In this document: positions 8,952-17,521 of the stretch, piece after piece
How positions within the stretch are numbered: position 1 is the stretch's first letter
How the letters are laid out: each line of letters starts with the position of its first letter
Assembly (NCBI RefSeq): GCF_900185715.1
Contig: NZ_FYAS01000016.1
Location: forward strand, 186,001 to 250,000
DNA length: 64,000 bases
Source: Allobosea sp. CS1GBMeth4
GTDB lineage: Bacteria > Pseudomonadota > Alphaproteobacteria > Rhizobiales > Beijerinckiaceae
Reading direction: 5' to 3'
Program-made: the position numbers and the translations under genes
Notes under the pieces: generated by a model
The model's input: the letters and a program-made list of their open reading frames with translations, nothing else
What the model was told of the DNA's origin: nothing
Databases searched by the model: none

Positions 8952-9818
8952 TCACGCCGCCAGCCGCGGCGCCGCCATCGCCTCGCGCAGCGCCTGCGCG
9001 AAATGGCGCGCCGCGACGCCCGCCTGCGGCGCGATCACCAGCGCGACCGAGAGGTCGAACAGCGCCGGCAAATTCTCGGACGGCTCCAACCGACGCAAGG
9101 AGACCGGCGCGGCGCTCTCGGTGATCGCGGTGACGCACAGCCCGGCCTCCACCGCCGACAGCAGCCCGGCCATGTGCGAGGAGGAGAACACCAGCCGATG
9201 CGGCCGCTCCGCCGCCTGCAGGGCGCCGAGGATACGCGGGCGGGCCCGGCAGCCTTCGTTGAACAAGCCGAGCGGCAGCACCTCGCTGAGCTCGGGCCGG
9301 TGGCCGCGGGCCGCGACCCAGACCAGCGGTTCGCGCCTCAGCCTCTCGCCCTTCGGCCGGCCGGGATCCTGGGTGATGACCGCGAGATCGAGCTCGCCCG
9401 CCGCCACCGCCGGCTCGATCCGTTTCGACAATTCGCAATGTACCGCGATCTCGACGCGCGGATGCGCCTCGGCGAAGCGCACGATCAGCGGCCGCAGGTA
9501 GGCGTCGACATAATCGTCCGGCAGGCCGATGCGCAGGCGCCCGACGGCCTTGTCGCCGTCGAGCTCCGCCCGGGCCTCGCGCTCGATCGCCAGCAGGCGG
9601 CGCGCCTGGGCGATCAGGCGCTCGCCGGCCTCGGTCGGCACGACGCCGCGGCGCGCGCGCTCCAGCAGCTGCCGGCCGAGCGTGGCTTCGAGATCCTGGA
9701 TGCGGCCCGAAACCGCCGATTGCGTGCGCCCGAGCCTGGCGCCCGCCGCGGTGAAACCGCCCGTCTCGGCCACGGCGACCAGCATGGCGAGCGCGTCGAG
9801 ATCGAGATGGCTGGCCAT
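8952..9818 (-). CDS. LysR family transcriptional regulator
   Basis: This is a 288-residue regulator. The N-terminal winged helix reads LAMLVAVAETGGFTAAGARLGRTQSAVSGRIQDLEATLGRQLLERARRG, and a periplasmic-binding-protein-like effector domain follows from about residue 90. It is divergent from an EamA-family transporter with about 110 bases between starts. This is the classic arrangement for a LysR protein controlling its neighbour. The spacer contains an AT-rich stretch (ATAGTTAAATCAATATAA) unlike the surrounding GC-rich DNA, a likely promoter and operator zone. The inducer is unknown. Confidence 0.93.
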   Translation of the reverse strand: MASHLDLDALAMLVAVAETGGFTAAGARLGRTQSAVSGRIQDLEATLGRQLLERARRGVVPTEAGERLIAQARRLLAIEREARAELDGDKAVGRLRIGLPDDYVDAYLRPLIVRFAEAHPRVEIAVHCELSKRIEPAVAAGELDLAVITQDPGRPKGERLRREPLVWVAARGHRPELSEVLPLGLFNEGCRARPRILGALQAAERPHRLVFSSSHMAGLLSAVEAGLCVTAITESAAPVSLRRLEPSENLPALFDLSVALVIAPQAGVAARHFAQALREAMAAPRLAA

Positions 9819-9928
9819 CGTTGTTCCATCGGAAACAGAGATAGTTAAATCAATATAATCCGTTTTTCCGATTGCAGGAAGCGTCCTATATCGACGGCCG
9901 GATCATCAGCCTTCCAGATCGTGCACCC

Positions 9929-10840
9929 ATGTCCGCCCCGAGCCTGTCCGTGTCCGACCGTCCCGCCGCGCCGGCGCTCGCCATGTTCCTGGCGCTGCTG
10001 CTCGGCGCGACCTGCATCGGCTTCTCCGGCATCTTCGTGCGCTTCGCCGATGTCGGCCCGGCCGCGGCCGGCTTCTGGCGCATGGTCTTCGCCCTGCCGG
10101 TGCTCGCCGCCTGGATGGCCCTGGAAGCCGCCGGCGACGGCGCTCGCGGCGTCAAGGCCGGCGCGATCCTGCCGATCGCGCTCGCCGGCCTCGCCTTCGG
10201 CGTCGACGTCGTGCTCTACAACGCCTCGCTCGGCTTCACCTCGATCGCCAACGCCTCGCTGCTCGGCAATCTCTCGCCGGTCGGCGTCATCCTCGGCGGC
10301 TGGCTGCTGTTCCGCGAGAAGCCGACACGGCGCATCCTCGGCGCGCTGCTGCTCGCCATCGGCGGCGCCGGCCTGCTGGTGCTGCCGAAGCTCGGCGCGG
10401 CGGCGCCGCTCTCCGGAGCCGGCCTGTTCGGCGACGGCCTCGCCGTTGGCGCCGCCTTCTCCTATGCGGCTTATATCCTCGCCGTGCGCCGCGCCCGCAA
10501 TCGCGCCGCCGCCGGACGGATCGGCCTGATCTCCAGCGCCATCTGCGCCGCCTTCTGTCTCGTCGCCGCGCTCGGCCTCGGCGAGGCGATCCTGCCGCGG
10601 AGCCTGACCGGCTGGCTTGCCGTCGCGGCCCTCGGCCTGATCTCGCACGCCATGGGTCAGGGCCTGATCACGCTGGCGCTCGGCCATTACGGCGCCGGAG
10701 CCGCTTCCCTCGTCATGGTCTGGCCGGCGCTGGTCTCGGTGCTCGCCGCCTGGGCGATCTTCGCCGAGCAGCCCTCGCCGGCCCAGGCCTTCGGCGGCGT
10801 CGCGATCCTGGCGGCGGTGCTGATGGTGCGCAAGGGATAG
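9929..10840 (+). CDS. EamA/DMT family transporter
   Basis: This drug/metabolite transporter has 303 residues from the ATG at 9929 (MSAPSLSVSDRPAAPALAMF). It contains two EamA repeats of about five helices each: FLALLLGATCIGFSGIFVRFADVGPAAAGFWRM opens the first and GLFGDGLAVGAAFSYAAYILAVRRAR opens the second. A TTG-started extension from 9872 is possible but adds no conserved sequence. Family members export amino acids or other metabolites; specificity cannot be told. The divergent LysR gene is the probable regulator. Confidence 0.9.
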   Translation: MSAPSLSVSDRPAAPALAMFLALLLGATCIGFSGIFVRFADVGPAAAGFWRMVFALPVLAAWMALEAAGDGARGVKAGAILPIALAGLAFGVDVVLYNASLGFTSIANASLLGNLSPVGVILGGWLLFREKPTRRILGALLLAIGGAGLLVLPKLGAAAPLSGAGLFGDGLAVGAAFSYAAYILAVRRARNRAAAGRIGLISSAICAAFCLVAALGLGEAILPRSLTGWLAVAALGLISHAMGQGLITLALGHYGAGAASLVMVWPALVSVLAAWAIFAEQPSPAQAFGGVAILAAVLMVRKG

Positions 10841-10860
10841 GGCCTGCCGCGCCGCAGGCC
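10841..10860. terminator. GC hairpin between convergent genes
   Basis: GGCCTGC (10841-10847) and GCAGGCC (10854-10860) form a perfect 7-bp stem directly after the EamA stop and before the convergent RibD-type gene. There is no T-tract, so intrinsic termination is uncertain. Confidence 0.35.
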
Positions 10861-10874
10861 GCGGCGGCACGGTC

Positions 10875-11432
10875 TCAGATCCGCGGCGCGTATCGCAGGA
10901 TCACCGTGCCGTTCTCGAGCGGCCGCGACTCCAGCAGGTCGAGCCGCTGCCGCTCGCCGCCCGGCTTGAAGAAGAGGGTGCCCGCACCGAGCCGGACCGG
11001 CACCACGGCCAGCATCAGTTCGTCGATCTGCTTCTCCCGCAGCAGCGCATCGCAGAGCTGGGCGCTGCCGAAGATCAGGACGTCCTTGCCCGGCGCCGCC
11101 CGCAGCCTGGCGATCTCGCCCGCGATGTCGGCGGTGACGCGCGTGTTGTTCCAGTCCGAGCTCGTGATCGTGCGCGAGGCGACCAGCTTGGGCAGGGCGT
11201 TCATGTAGCGCGTGACCTCGCCGTCCTCGGCGGTGGCGCTGGTCCAGTACGCCTTCATGCCGTCATGGGTGACGCGGCCGAAGACCAGGCATTGCGCCCG
11301 CTTGCCGAACTCCTTGCTGAGGGCGTCGAGCTCCTCGCCCCAGGCGTCGTTGTGGAACGAGAGGTCCCACTTCTCCGTGCCCTCGAAATAGCCGTCCAGC
11401 GTCACGAGATTCCAGACGATCACCCTGGCCAT
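10875..11432 (-). CDS. Dihydrofolate reductase family protein (RibD C-terminal fold)
   Basis: The product is 185 residues. It has the RibD C-terminal/DHFR-like fold typical of YwjB/YyaP proteins. It begins MARVIVWNLVTLDGYFEG, with the DFR signature NLVTLDGY, and then CLVFGRVTHDGMKAYW. The NADPH region is LRAAPGKDVLIFGSAQLCDALLREKQIDELMLAVVPVRLGAGTLFF. These proteins are reductases of unknown substrate, and no riboflavin genes are nearby. A perfect 23-bp inverted repeat sits about 35 bases upstream of the start, so the gene is probably controlled by a regulator encoded elsewhere. Confidence 0.9.
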   Translation of the reverse strand: MARVIVWNLVTLDGYFEGTEKWDLSFHNDAWGEELDALSKEFGKRAQCLVFGRVTHDGMKAYWTSATAEDGEVTRYMNALPKLVASRTITSSDWNNTRVTADIAGEIARLRAAPGKDVLIFGSAQLCDALLREKQIDELMLAVVPVRLGAGTLFFKPGGERQRLDLLESRPLENGTVILRYAPRI

Positions 11433-11466
11433 CGCATCCTCCCTGGCGCCCTCTCGGCGCAGTTCG

Positions 11467-11489
11467 ACTGCTTGCGAACCGCAAGCAGT
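11467..11489. promoter_or_regulatory. 23-bp inverted-repeat operator candidate
   Basis: ACTGCTTGCG (11467-11476), a 3-base AAC spacer and CGCAAGCAGT (11480-11489) form a perfect inverted repeat. It is placed 35-57 bases upstream of the minus-strand RibD-type reductase gene and about 130 bases upstream of the plus-strand secreted protein gene. The symmetry and size suit a dimeric HTH regulator. No regulator gene is adjacent. Confidence 0.55.
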
Positions 11490-11616
11490 ATCGTGCTAAC
11501 GAAACCGGTTGCAGATTGCAAGCGGAAATCGCGCACGGATCGCCGGGCCTGGCCGGGACCGGCGCCAGAACGATCAAAACCGCTCCTGAGACGTTTAGCC
11601 GGCAGGAGGACAGATC

Positions 11617-12141
11617 ATGACACGACATCACCTGGCGAAAGCGTTGGCTGCGGCGGCGCTGCTGATCGTGGCGCAGCCCGCCGCAGCTCAACAGGAGGCC
11701 GAGCGTGACGAGAGCGGCTTTCTCAACTCTCTGGAAGGTCGCTTCAGCGGCAATGGCACGCTCCGGAATGCCGATGGCGGCAGCCGCTCGCTGACATGCC
11801 GGTTCGACGGCGACCAGCAGGGCACGCGCCTCAGCCTCGACGGTCGCTGCAGCACCGCCGCCATCTTCAGCGCGACGATCCGCATCGACCTGCGCCACGA
11901 TCCGAAGAGCGGGCGCTATGCCGGCACCTTCAGGGAGAGCACCGGCACGGTCGCGACCTTGTCGGGCGAGCGCCAGGGCCAGCGCCTCACGCTCGCCTTC
12001 AACGAGACCGCCGAGAGCGTCCGTCCGAACCCGCCGGCGACCCTGACGATCGCGCGCCAGCCGAGCGGGGTCGCGCTGACCCTGCGCGGCAGCCAGCCGG
12101 GGAAAGGGCAGAACCTCGACCTGTCGCTGAAGGAGGATTGA
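11617..12141 (+). CDS. Secreted protein of unknown function
   Basis: This 174-residue protein has a clear signal peptide (MTRHHLAKALAAAALLIVAQPAAAQQ), with cleavage likely after AAA near residue 24. The mature part is beta-strand rich: SLEGRFSGNGTLRNADG, SLTCRFDGDQQGTRLSLDGRC and IRIDLRHDPKSGRYAGTFRES, ending LTLRGSQPGKGQNLDLSLKED. Two cysteines near residues 61 and 74 could form a disulphide. The periodic SGxG and RL-L patterns suggest a small beta-barrel or lipocalin-like fold. No family was recognised by eye. GGCAGGAGGACAG upstream supplies a strong ribosome binding site. Confidence 0.8.
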   Translation: MTRHHLAKALAAAALLIVAQPAAAQQEAERDESGFLNSLEGRFSGNGTLRNADGGSRSLTCRFDGDQQGTRLSLDGRCSTAAIFSATIRIDLRHDPKSGRYAGTFRESTGTVATLSGERQGQRLTLAFNETAESVRPNPPATLTIARQPSGVALTLRGSQPGKGQNLDLSLKED

Positions 12142-12184
12142 TCGGCGAGGCGAAGCGCGCCAGCCCCGAGGCGGGCGCGGCCTC

Positions 12185-15100
12185 TCACTCCGCCGCCAGT
12201 CGCGGCGGCGGCGGCTTGCCCGCCATCGCCTTGGCGCTGGCTTCGCCCGGCGTCTCCTCGTCGCTGACCGCGGTCCAGCTGCTCTCGTCCTCCGCCTTGC
12301 CCAGGAAGCGACCGAACAGGAAGCCGGTCAGGCGCCCGAGATCGTCCATCACCACGTAGAAGGACGGCACGAAGACGAGCGAGAGCACGGTCGAGACGAT
12401 CAGGCCGCCGATCACCGCGATCGCCATCGGCGCACGGAACTCGCCGCCGTCGCCGACGCCATAGGCGGAGGGAAGCATGCCGGCCGCCATGGCGATGGTG
12501 GTCATCACGATCGGCCGCGCGCGCTTGCGGCCCGCCTCGAGCAGCGCCGTCGTGCGGTCCTTGCCACGCGCGACCTCCTCGACCGCGAAGTCGACCAGCA
12601 TGATCGCGTTCTTGGTGACGATGCCCATCAGCATGAGCAGGCCGATATAGACCGGCATCGAGACCGGGTTATGGGTGGCGAGCAGCGCGATCACCACGCC
12701 GCCGAAGGAGAGCGGCAGCGAGAGCAGGATCGTGATCGGCTGGAAGACCGAGCCGAACAGCAGGATCAGCACCGCGAGCACCAGCATCAGGCCGGTGGTC
12801 ATCGCGGTGATGAAGCCCTCGACCACCTCGCCCTGGATCTCGGCGTCGCCGGTGGCGGCGATGCGCACGCCCTCGGGCAGGCCCACCTCCTTGACGATCT
12901 CGTGGAACCGCTCCTGCGCCGTGCCGAGCTCGAAGCCGCGCTTCAGGTCGGCCCCGATCGTGGCGCGCCGGACCCGGTCGTAGCGGTCGATCGAGGATGG
13001 ACCTTCGCCGAAGCCGATCTCGGCGACCGCCGTCAGCGGGATCGAGACGCCGGCGGTATTGACGACGCGCAGCGCCGCGATGTTGCGGATGTCGGCGCGG
13101 GCGGCCTCGTCGAGCTGGACACGGATCGGCACCAGCCGATCGCCGGCGTTGAACTTGGCGAGGTTGGGGCCGATGTCTCCGATGGTGGCGACGCGCAGCG
13201 CCTCGGAGATCGCCTCGGGCGTGACGCCGAGGCTGGCGGCCTGCTCCAGCTTCGGCGTGACGCGCAGCTCCGGCCGGGCGAGCGAGCCGGCCGAGGCGAC
13301 GTTGAGGTAGCCGTCGACCTTGCGCATGCGCGCCTCGATCTTGGCCACCGCCTCGTCCAGCGCCTCGCCATCCTTCGACAGGATCGAAAAGGCCATCTCG
13401 CGCTCGCCGCGCTCGTTGACGTACCAGGCGCGCACGTCGGGGACGCTCGCCAGCTTGTCGGCGATGGTGACCTTGAGCTCCTTCTGGGGCACGTCGCGCT
13501 CGGCCTTCGGCGTTAGCATGACGAACACCGCGGCGCGGCGCACCTCGCGCTGGCCTGTCGGCGAGGCGCCGCCGAGCACGAAGACGGTCGTCACCTCGGG
13601 GATCTCGCGCAACTTGTCGACGATCCTGTCGGTGGCGACGGTCGTGTCCTCCAGCGTCGCGCCGGGCGGCAATTCGACGCTGGCGACGATGCGGGCGGTG
13701 TCCTCCTCCGGGAAGAAGCCGGTCGGCAGCAGCGCCGTCGCCTGGATCGAGGCGAACAGGAAGCCGAAGCCGGCGATCAGCGTCAGATAGGCCGTGTTGA
13801 ACGGCACCCTGCGCCATCCTCCCGAGCCGTCGCGGCGCGGCAGCACCGGGATGCGGCGCTTCCTCAGCGTGGCCTCGAGCAGCCAGGCGTAGCCGCGCAT
13901 CACGAAGCCGTCTTTGGGCTCGTGGTGCTTCATCGGGCGGAACAGATAGGCCGCCATCATCGGCGTGATCAGGCGCGCGACCAGCAGCGAGAACAGCACC
14001 GCGACGGCGACCGTCAGGCCGAACTGCCGGAAATACTGGCCGGCGATGCCGCCCATGAACGAGACCGGCGCGAAGATCGCGACGATGGTCAGCGTGATCG
14101 CGATGACCGCGAGGCCGATCTCGTCGGCCGCCTCCATGGCGGCGCGATAGGGCGATTTGCCCATCTTCATGTGCCGCACGATGTTCTCGATCTCGACGAT
14201 GGCGTCGTCGACCAGGATGCCGGTGACCAGCGTGATGCCGAGCAGGCTGACCAGGTTGAGCGAGAAGCCGAGCAGCTCCATCGCCCAGAAGGTCGGTATC
14301 GCCGAGAGCGGCAGGGCGATCGCGGTGATCAGCGTCGCGCGCCAGTTGCGCAGGAAGGCGAAGACGACGAGCACGGCCAGCGCCGCCCCTTCCATCAGCG
14401 TCTCCATCGCCGCCTTGTAATTGCCGTAGGTGTAGGCGACGGCGTCGTCGATCGGCTTGAGCGCGATGGTCGGATAGCGCTTGTTCAGCTCGGCGATCCT
14501 GGCCGCGACCACCTCCTTGACCGAGAGCTCGCTCGCGCCTTTCGAGCGGAACACGGCGAAGGCGACCACCGGCTGCTTGTTGAGGCGGCCGAAGACGCGC
14601 GGCTCGGAATTGGCGTCCTCGACGCGGCCGAGCTCCTTCAGGCGCACCTCTCGCCCGCCGGTGAGCTGGATCTTGCTCTCGGCCAGCTCGGCGACGGTCC
14701 TGGCGCTGGCGAGGGTGCGGATCGCCTGCTCCTGGCCGCCGACCTCGCCGCGCCCGCCGGCGAGGTCGACATTGGTGGCGCGGATCTGGCGGTTGACCTC
14801 GCCGGCCGTGGTGCCCAGCGCCAGCAGCCGGTCGGGATCGAGCGAGATCCTGATCTCGCGATCGACGCCGCCATAGCGTTCGACCCGGCCGACGCCCTTC
14901 AACCCCTGCAATTCGCGGGCGACGACGTCGTCGACATGCCAGGAGAGCTGCTCCAGCGTCATGCCGGGCGAGGAGGCGCCATAGGTCAGGATCGACTGGC
15001 CCTCGACGTCGATGCGCTGGATCACCGGCTCGTCGATGGTGCGCGGCAGCTCGGCGCGGATCTTGGCGATCGCGTCCTTGACGTCGTTGACGGCCCGGTC

Positions 15101-15409
15101 CGTGTTCACCTCGAGCCGGAACTCGATCATCGTCACCGAGGAGCCGTCGGTCAGCGTCGACATCACGTGCTTGACGCCGGTGATGTTGGCGACCGCGTCC
15201 TCGACGCGCTTCGACACCTGGCTCTCGAGCTCGGCCGGCGCGGCGCCGGACTGCGTCACCGTCACCGAGACGAAGGGCACGTCGATGTTCGGGAAGCGCG
15301 TCACCGGCAGCTTCGAGAACGACAGCAGCCCGAGCACGCACAGTACGACGAAGAGCAGGATCGCCGGAACCGGCTTGCGGATCGACCAGGCGGAGACGTT
15401 GACGTTCAT
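12185..15409 (-). CDS. RND multidrug efflux permease, HAE-1 type
   Basis: This 1074-residue inner-membrane pump is of the AcrB/MexB superfamily. It begins MNVNVSAWSIRKPVPAILLFVVL and continues KLPVTRFPNIDVPFVSV, the usual first helix and pore-domain entry. The proton-relay helix is GILVDDAIVEIENIVRHM (two Asp in helix 4), and the C-terminus shows GIVTKNAIMLVDFAVEE. The ATG at 15409 was chosen; the upstream frame extension to 15502 overlaps the adaptor gene and is not conserved. It forms an operon with a TetR gene and an adaptor, 19 bases downstream of the latter. No outer-membrane TolC-like gene is adjacent. Confidence 0.95.
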   Translation of the reverse strand: MNVNVSAWSIRKPVPAILLFVVLCVLGLLSFSKLPVTRFPNIDVPFVSVTVTQSGAAPAELESQVSKRVEDAVANITGVKHVMSTLTDGSSVTMIEFRLEVNTDRAVNDVKDAIAKIRAELPRTIDEPVIQRIDVEGQSILTYGASSPGMTLEQLSWHVDDVVARELQGLKGVGRVERYGGVDREIRISLDPDRLLALGTTAGEVNRQIRATNVDLAGGRGEVGGQEQAIRTLASARTVAELAESKIQLTGGREVRLKELGRVEDANSEPRVFGRLNKQPVVAFAVFRSKGASELSVKEVVAARIAELNKRYPTIALKPIDDAVAYTYGNYKAAMETLMEGAALAVLVVFAFLRNWRATLITAIALPLSAIPTFWAMELLGFSLNLVSLLGITLVTGILVDDAIVEIENIVRHMKMGKSPYRAAMEAADEIGLAVIAITLTIVAIFAPVSFMGGIAGQYFRQFGLTVAVAVLFSLLVARLITPMMAAYLFRPMKHHEPKDGFVMRGYAWLLEATLRKRRIPVLPRRDGSGGWRRVPFNTAYLTLIAGFGFLFASIQATALLPTGFFPEEDTARIVASVELPPGATLEDTTVATDRIVDKLREIPEVTTVFVLGGASPTGQREVRRAAVFVMLTPKAERDVPQKELKVTIADKLASVPDVRAWYVNERGEREMAFSILSKDGEALDEAVAKIEARMRKVDGYLNVASAGSLARPELRVTPKLEQAASLGVTPEAISEALRVATIGDIGPNLAKFNAGDRLVPIRVQLDEAARADIRNIAALRVVNTAGVSIPLTAVAEIGFGEGPSSIDRYDRVRRATIGADLKRGFELGTAQERFHEIVKEVGLPEGVRIAATGDAEIQGEVVEGFITAMTTGLMLVLAVLILLFGSVFQPITILLSLPLSFGGVVIALLATHNPVSMPVYIGLLMLMGIVTKNAIMLVDFAVEEVARGKDRTTALLEAGRKRARPIVMTTIAMAAGMLPSAYGVGDGGEFRAPMAIAVIGGLIVSTVLSLVFVPSFYVVMDDLGRLTGFLFGRFLGKAEDESSWTAVSDEETPGEASAKAMAGKPPPPRLAAE

Positions 15410-15428
15410 CCCAGGGCTCCCGATCCCG

Positions 15429-16613
15429 TCAGTCCGCCGTGACCGGCGTGATCGCGTCGCCGTCGCGCACGAAGGTGCCGGCGCGGGCGACCACGCTCTC
15501 ACCCTCGGCGAGGCCGGAGACGATCTCGGCGCGCCCGCCGCCGACCAGGCCGAGCACGACCTTCCTGGTCGTCACCCGCCCGTCCTTCACGGCCTGCACC
15601 ATGGCGCCGCCGCGCGCATAGGTGATCGCCGAAAGCGGCAGCACGAGCGCGGTCTTGCGCCCGGTCTCGATCACGCCTCGCGCGAAGGAGCCGACGGCGA
15701 CCGGCGGGTTGCCGGTGAGCGACACGCGCAGCCGCCCGAGCCGCGAGGCCTTGTCGACCTCGGGCGAAATCAGCCGGATCTGGCCGGCGAGCGGCTTGTC
15801 GGCGCCGGCCGGCGTCACCGCGACCGCCTGCCCGAGCTTGAGATTGGGCAGCTCGACCTCGGCGACATCGGCTTCGAGCTCGATCGCGCCGTCGGCGATG
15901 ATCCGGAACAGCGGCTCGGCCGCCGCCATCGTCGCCATGGCGCCGAGCTTGGCGCTGCGCCGGCTGACGATCCCGGCCTTCGGTGCCTTGATCTCGGTGC
16001 GCGCCAGCCTGACCGCGATGTCGCGGCCTTGCGCCTGCGACAAGGTGAGATCGGCCTGCGCCATCGCCAGCGCCTGCTTGGCCGAGTTCAGCCGCGCCTG
16101 CGCCGCTCGCGCCGCGGCGGAGCGCAGATCGAAGGTCTCCAGGCTGGCATTGCCGCTGTCACGCAGCGCCTTGGTCCGGTCGAAGGCGTTGTTGGCCTGG
16201 ACCAGATTGGCCTCCGCCTCGACGATCTGGGCCTTGGCCTGATCGATCGCGGCCTCCGCCTTCGCGCTCTGCGCCTCGTTCTGGGCGCGCTGCACGTCCA
16301 GCGTCGTGCGCGAAAGCCGCGCCAGCACCTGGCCGGCGGCGACATGGTCGCCCTCCTCGGCGAGCAGCTCGGTGATGACGAAGCCGTCGACCTCGGGCGC
16401 GACCAGCACCTCTTCGCGCGCGATCATCGAGCCGGAGACGACCACGCTCTGGACGATCTCGGCGCGCTTGACCGAGGTCACCGTGATCGCGGGTCCGGCG
16501 GAGGGCGCCTGCTGGGTCGCGGCCGAGGCCGGCGCCTGGGCAAGAGCGGCCACGGGCGCGCTCAGGAGCGCGACGAGCGGCGGCAGGATCAGGCTTTTGG
16601 GCGAGACTGGCAT
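15429..16613 (-). CDS. RND efflux periplasmic adaptor subunit
   Basis: This 394-residue membrane-fusion protein starts with a signal peptide (MPVSPKSLILPPLVALLSAPVAALAQ). The lipoyl half reads VDGFVITELLAEEGDHVAAGQVLARL. A long helical hairpin spans roughly residues 105-190 (AQNEAQSAKAEAAIDQAK and following), then beta-barrel and membrane-proximal domains ending AGTFVRDGDAITPV. It links the inner-membrane permease encoded downstream to an outer-membrane channel. The TetR gene ends 14 bases upstream, so all three are one transcript. Confidence 0.95.
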   Translation of the reverse strand: MPVSPKSLILPPLVALLSAPVAALAQAPASAATQQAPSAGPAITVTSVKRAEIVQSVVVSGSMIAREEVLVAPEVDGFVITELLAEEGDHVAAGQVLARLSRTTLDVQRAQNEAQSAKAEAAIDQAKAQIVEAEANLVQANNAFDRTKALRDSGNASLETFDLRSAAARAAQARLNSAKQALAMAQADLTLSQAQGRDIAVRLARTEIKAPKAGIVSRRSAKLGAMATMAAAEPLFRIIADGAIELEADVAEVELPNLKLGQAVAVTPAGADKPLAGQIRLISPEVDKASRLGRLRVSLTGNPPVAVGSFARGVIETGRKTALVLPLSAITYARGGAMVQAVKDGRVTTRKVVLGLVGGGRAEIVSGLAEGESVVARAGTFVRDGDAITPVTAD

Positions 16614-16627
16614 GGTCGGTCTTCGTC

Positions 16628-17269
16628 TTACGGGGTTGGCTCGCCGGCGGACGGCAGCAGCATGGTCTGCGCCAGGCCACGCATCGCGGCGAACAGGGCG
16701 TCGGCGCCGGCAACGGCGTCGAAGTCGGGATCGACGGCGCGTCGGCAGAAGAAGCCGTCCGCCATCATGAACAGCGCCTGCAGGAAGCGCGCCTGATCGA
16801 GATTGCTCGGCAGCTCTCCACTCGCCTTGGCGGCCTCGACGGCCGCGCCGAGCCCTTGCTCGACCGTCTCGTCGAAGCCGGCACAGATGCGCGCCATCTC
16901 GGGCGTGCGCGAGGCTTCCGCCCAGATCTGCACCGCGATGATCGCCTTCTCGCGCGGCTTGCGCGTCATGTGCTGGCGGCCGAGCGCCTCGAGCTGATCG
17001 AGCAGCCCGCCCCTCGCCGGGTCGAGCTGGGCGAAGTCGGCCGCAATCTCCATGCGGTCGCGCTCGCTGATGCCGGCGATGATCGCATCCTTGGAGGGGA
17101 AGTAGCGGTAGAGATTGCCCGGGCTCATCCCGGCTTCCACCGCGATCTCGTTCATCGTCGCCGCGTGGAAACCGGCGCGCGCGAAGACGCGCTCGGCCGC
17201 ATCGAGGATGCGGACATGGCGTTCCGAAAGGACGCGCTCGGCGGAGAACGGGGTGACGACCTGCGACAT
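16628..17269 (-). CDS. TetR/AcrR family repressor of the RND operon
   Basis: The regulator is 213 residues from the ATG at 17269 (MSQVVTPFSAERVLSERHVRILDAAERVF). The HTH is FHAATMNEIAVEAGMSPGNLYRYFPSKDAIIAGI. The C-terminal helical domain binds ligands and dimerises. It is the first gene of an operon with the adaptor and permease. A perfect 24-bp palindrome begins 14 bases upstream of the start, so autorepression of the whole operon is likely. Upstream in-frame starts would put that palindrome inside the coding region and were rejected. Confidence 0.93.
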   Translation of the reverse strand: MSQVVTPFSAERVLSERHVRILDAAERVFARAGFHAATMNEIAVEAGMSPGNLYRYFPSKDAIIAGISERDRMEIAADFAQLDPARGGLLDQLEALGRQHMTRKPREKAIIAVQIWAEASRTPEMARICAGFDETVEQGLGAAVEAAKASGELPSNLDQARFLQALFMMADGFFCRRAVDPDFDAVAGADALFAAMRGLAQTMLLPSAGEPTP

Positions 17270-17283
17270 GCCTGTTTCGAAGA

Positions 17284-17307
17284 ATGAGAATGAACGTTCA
17301 TTCTCAT
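17284..17307. promoter_or_regulatory. 24-bp perfect palindrome, TetR-type operator
   Basis: The half-site ATGAGAATGAAC at 17284-17295 is followed immediately by its exact complement GTTCATTCTCAT up to 17307. It lies just ahead of the tetR-adaptor-RND operon. A spacer-free palindrome of this length and place is typical of TetR/AcrR operators. Confidence 0.75.
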
Positions 17308-17521
17308 GCCGGAGCCCGGCGCGAAAGTCAATCGGCATCGTCCCTGCGGGTTGCATTGGCGGAAAGCTACTGACGAAAGATTGCACGGAGCATGCACGGC
17401 GCTGGCCCCGGCCATGCCCGTCATGGCCGACAATCCGCTTGCCGCAACGCCCGGCAAACCGCATCTTAAGACGCGATCCGGCGTGGAGAATCCGGTCTCG
17501 GGAGCGTCAGCGAACGTCGCG

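Noticed and set aside
12185..16613. The two RND operons (12.2-17.3 and 50.9-55.8 kb) as a recent duplication
   Set aside because: Starts, helix-4 motifs, C-termini, lengths and gene order (tetR in operon versus divergent) all differ, so they are separate lineages.
17306..17521. N-terminal extension of the amidotransferase to 17306
   Set aside because: The extension starts at the edge of the TetR palindrome and has no conserved residues. MNDLSYRFEARRR at 17522 is a better start.
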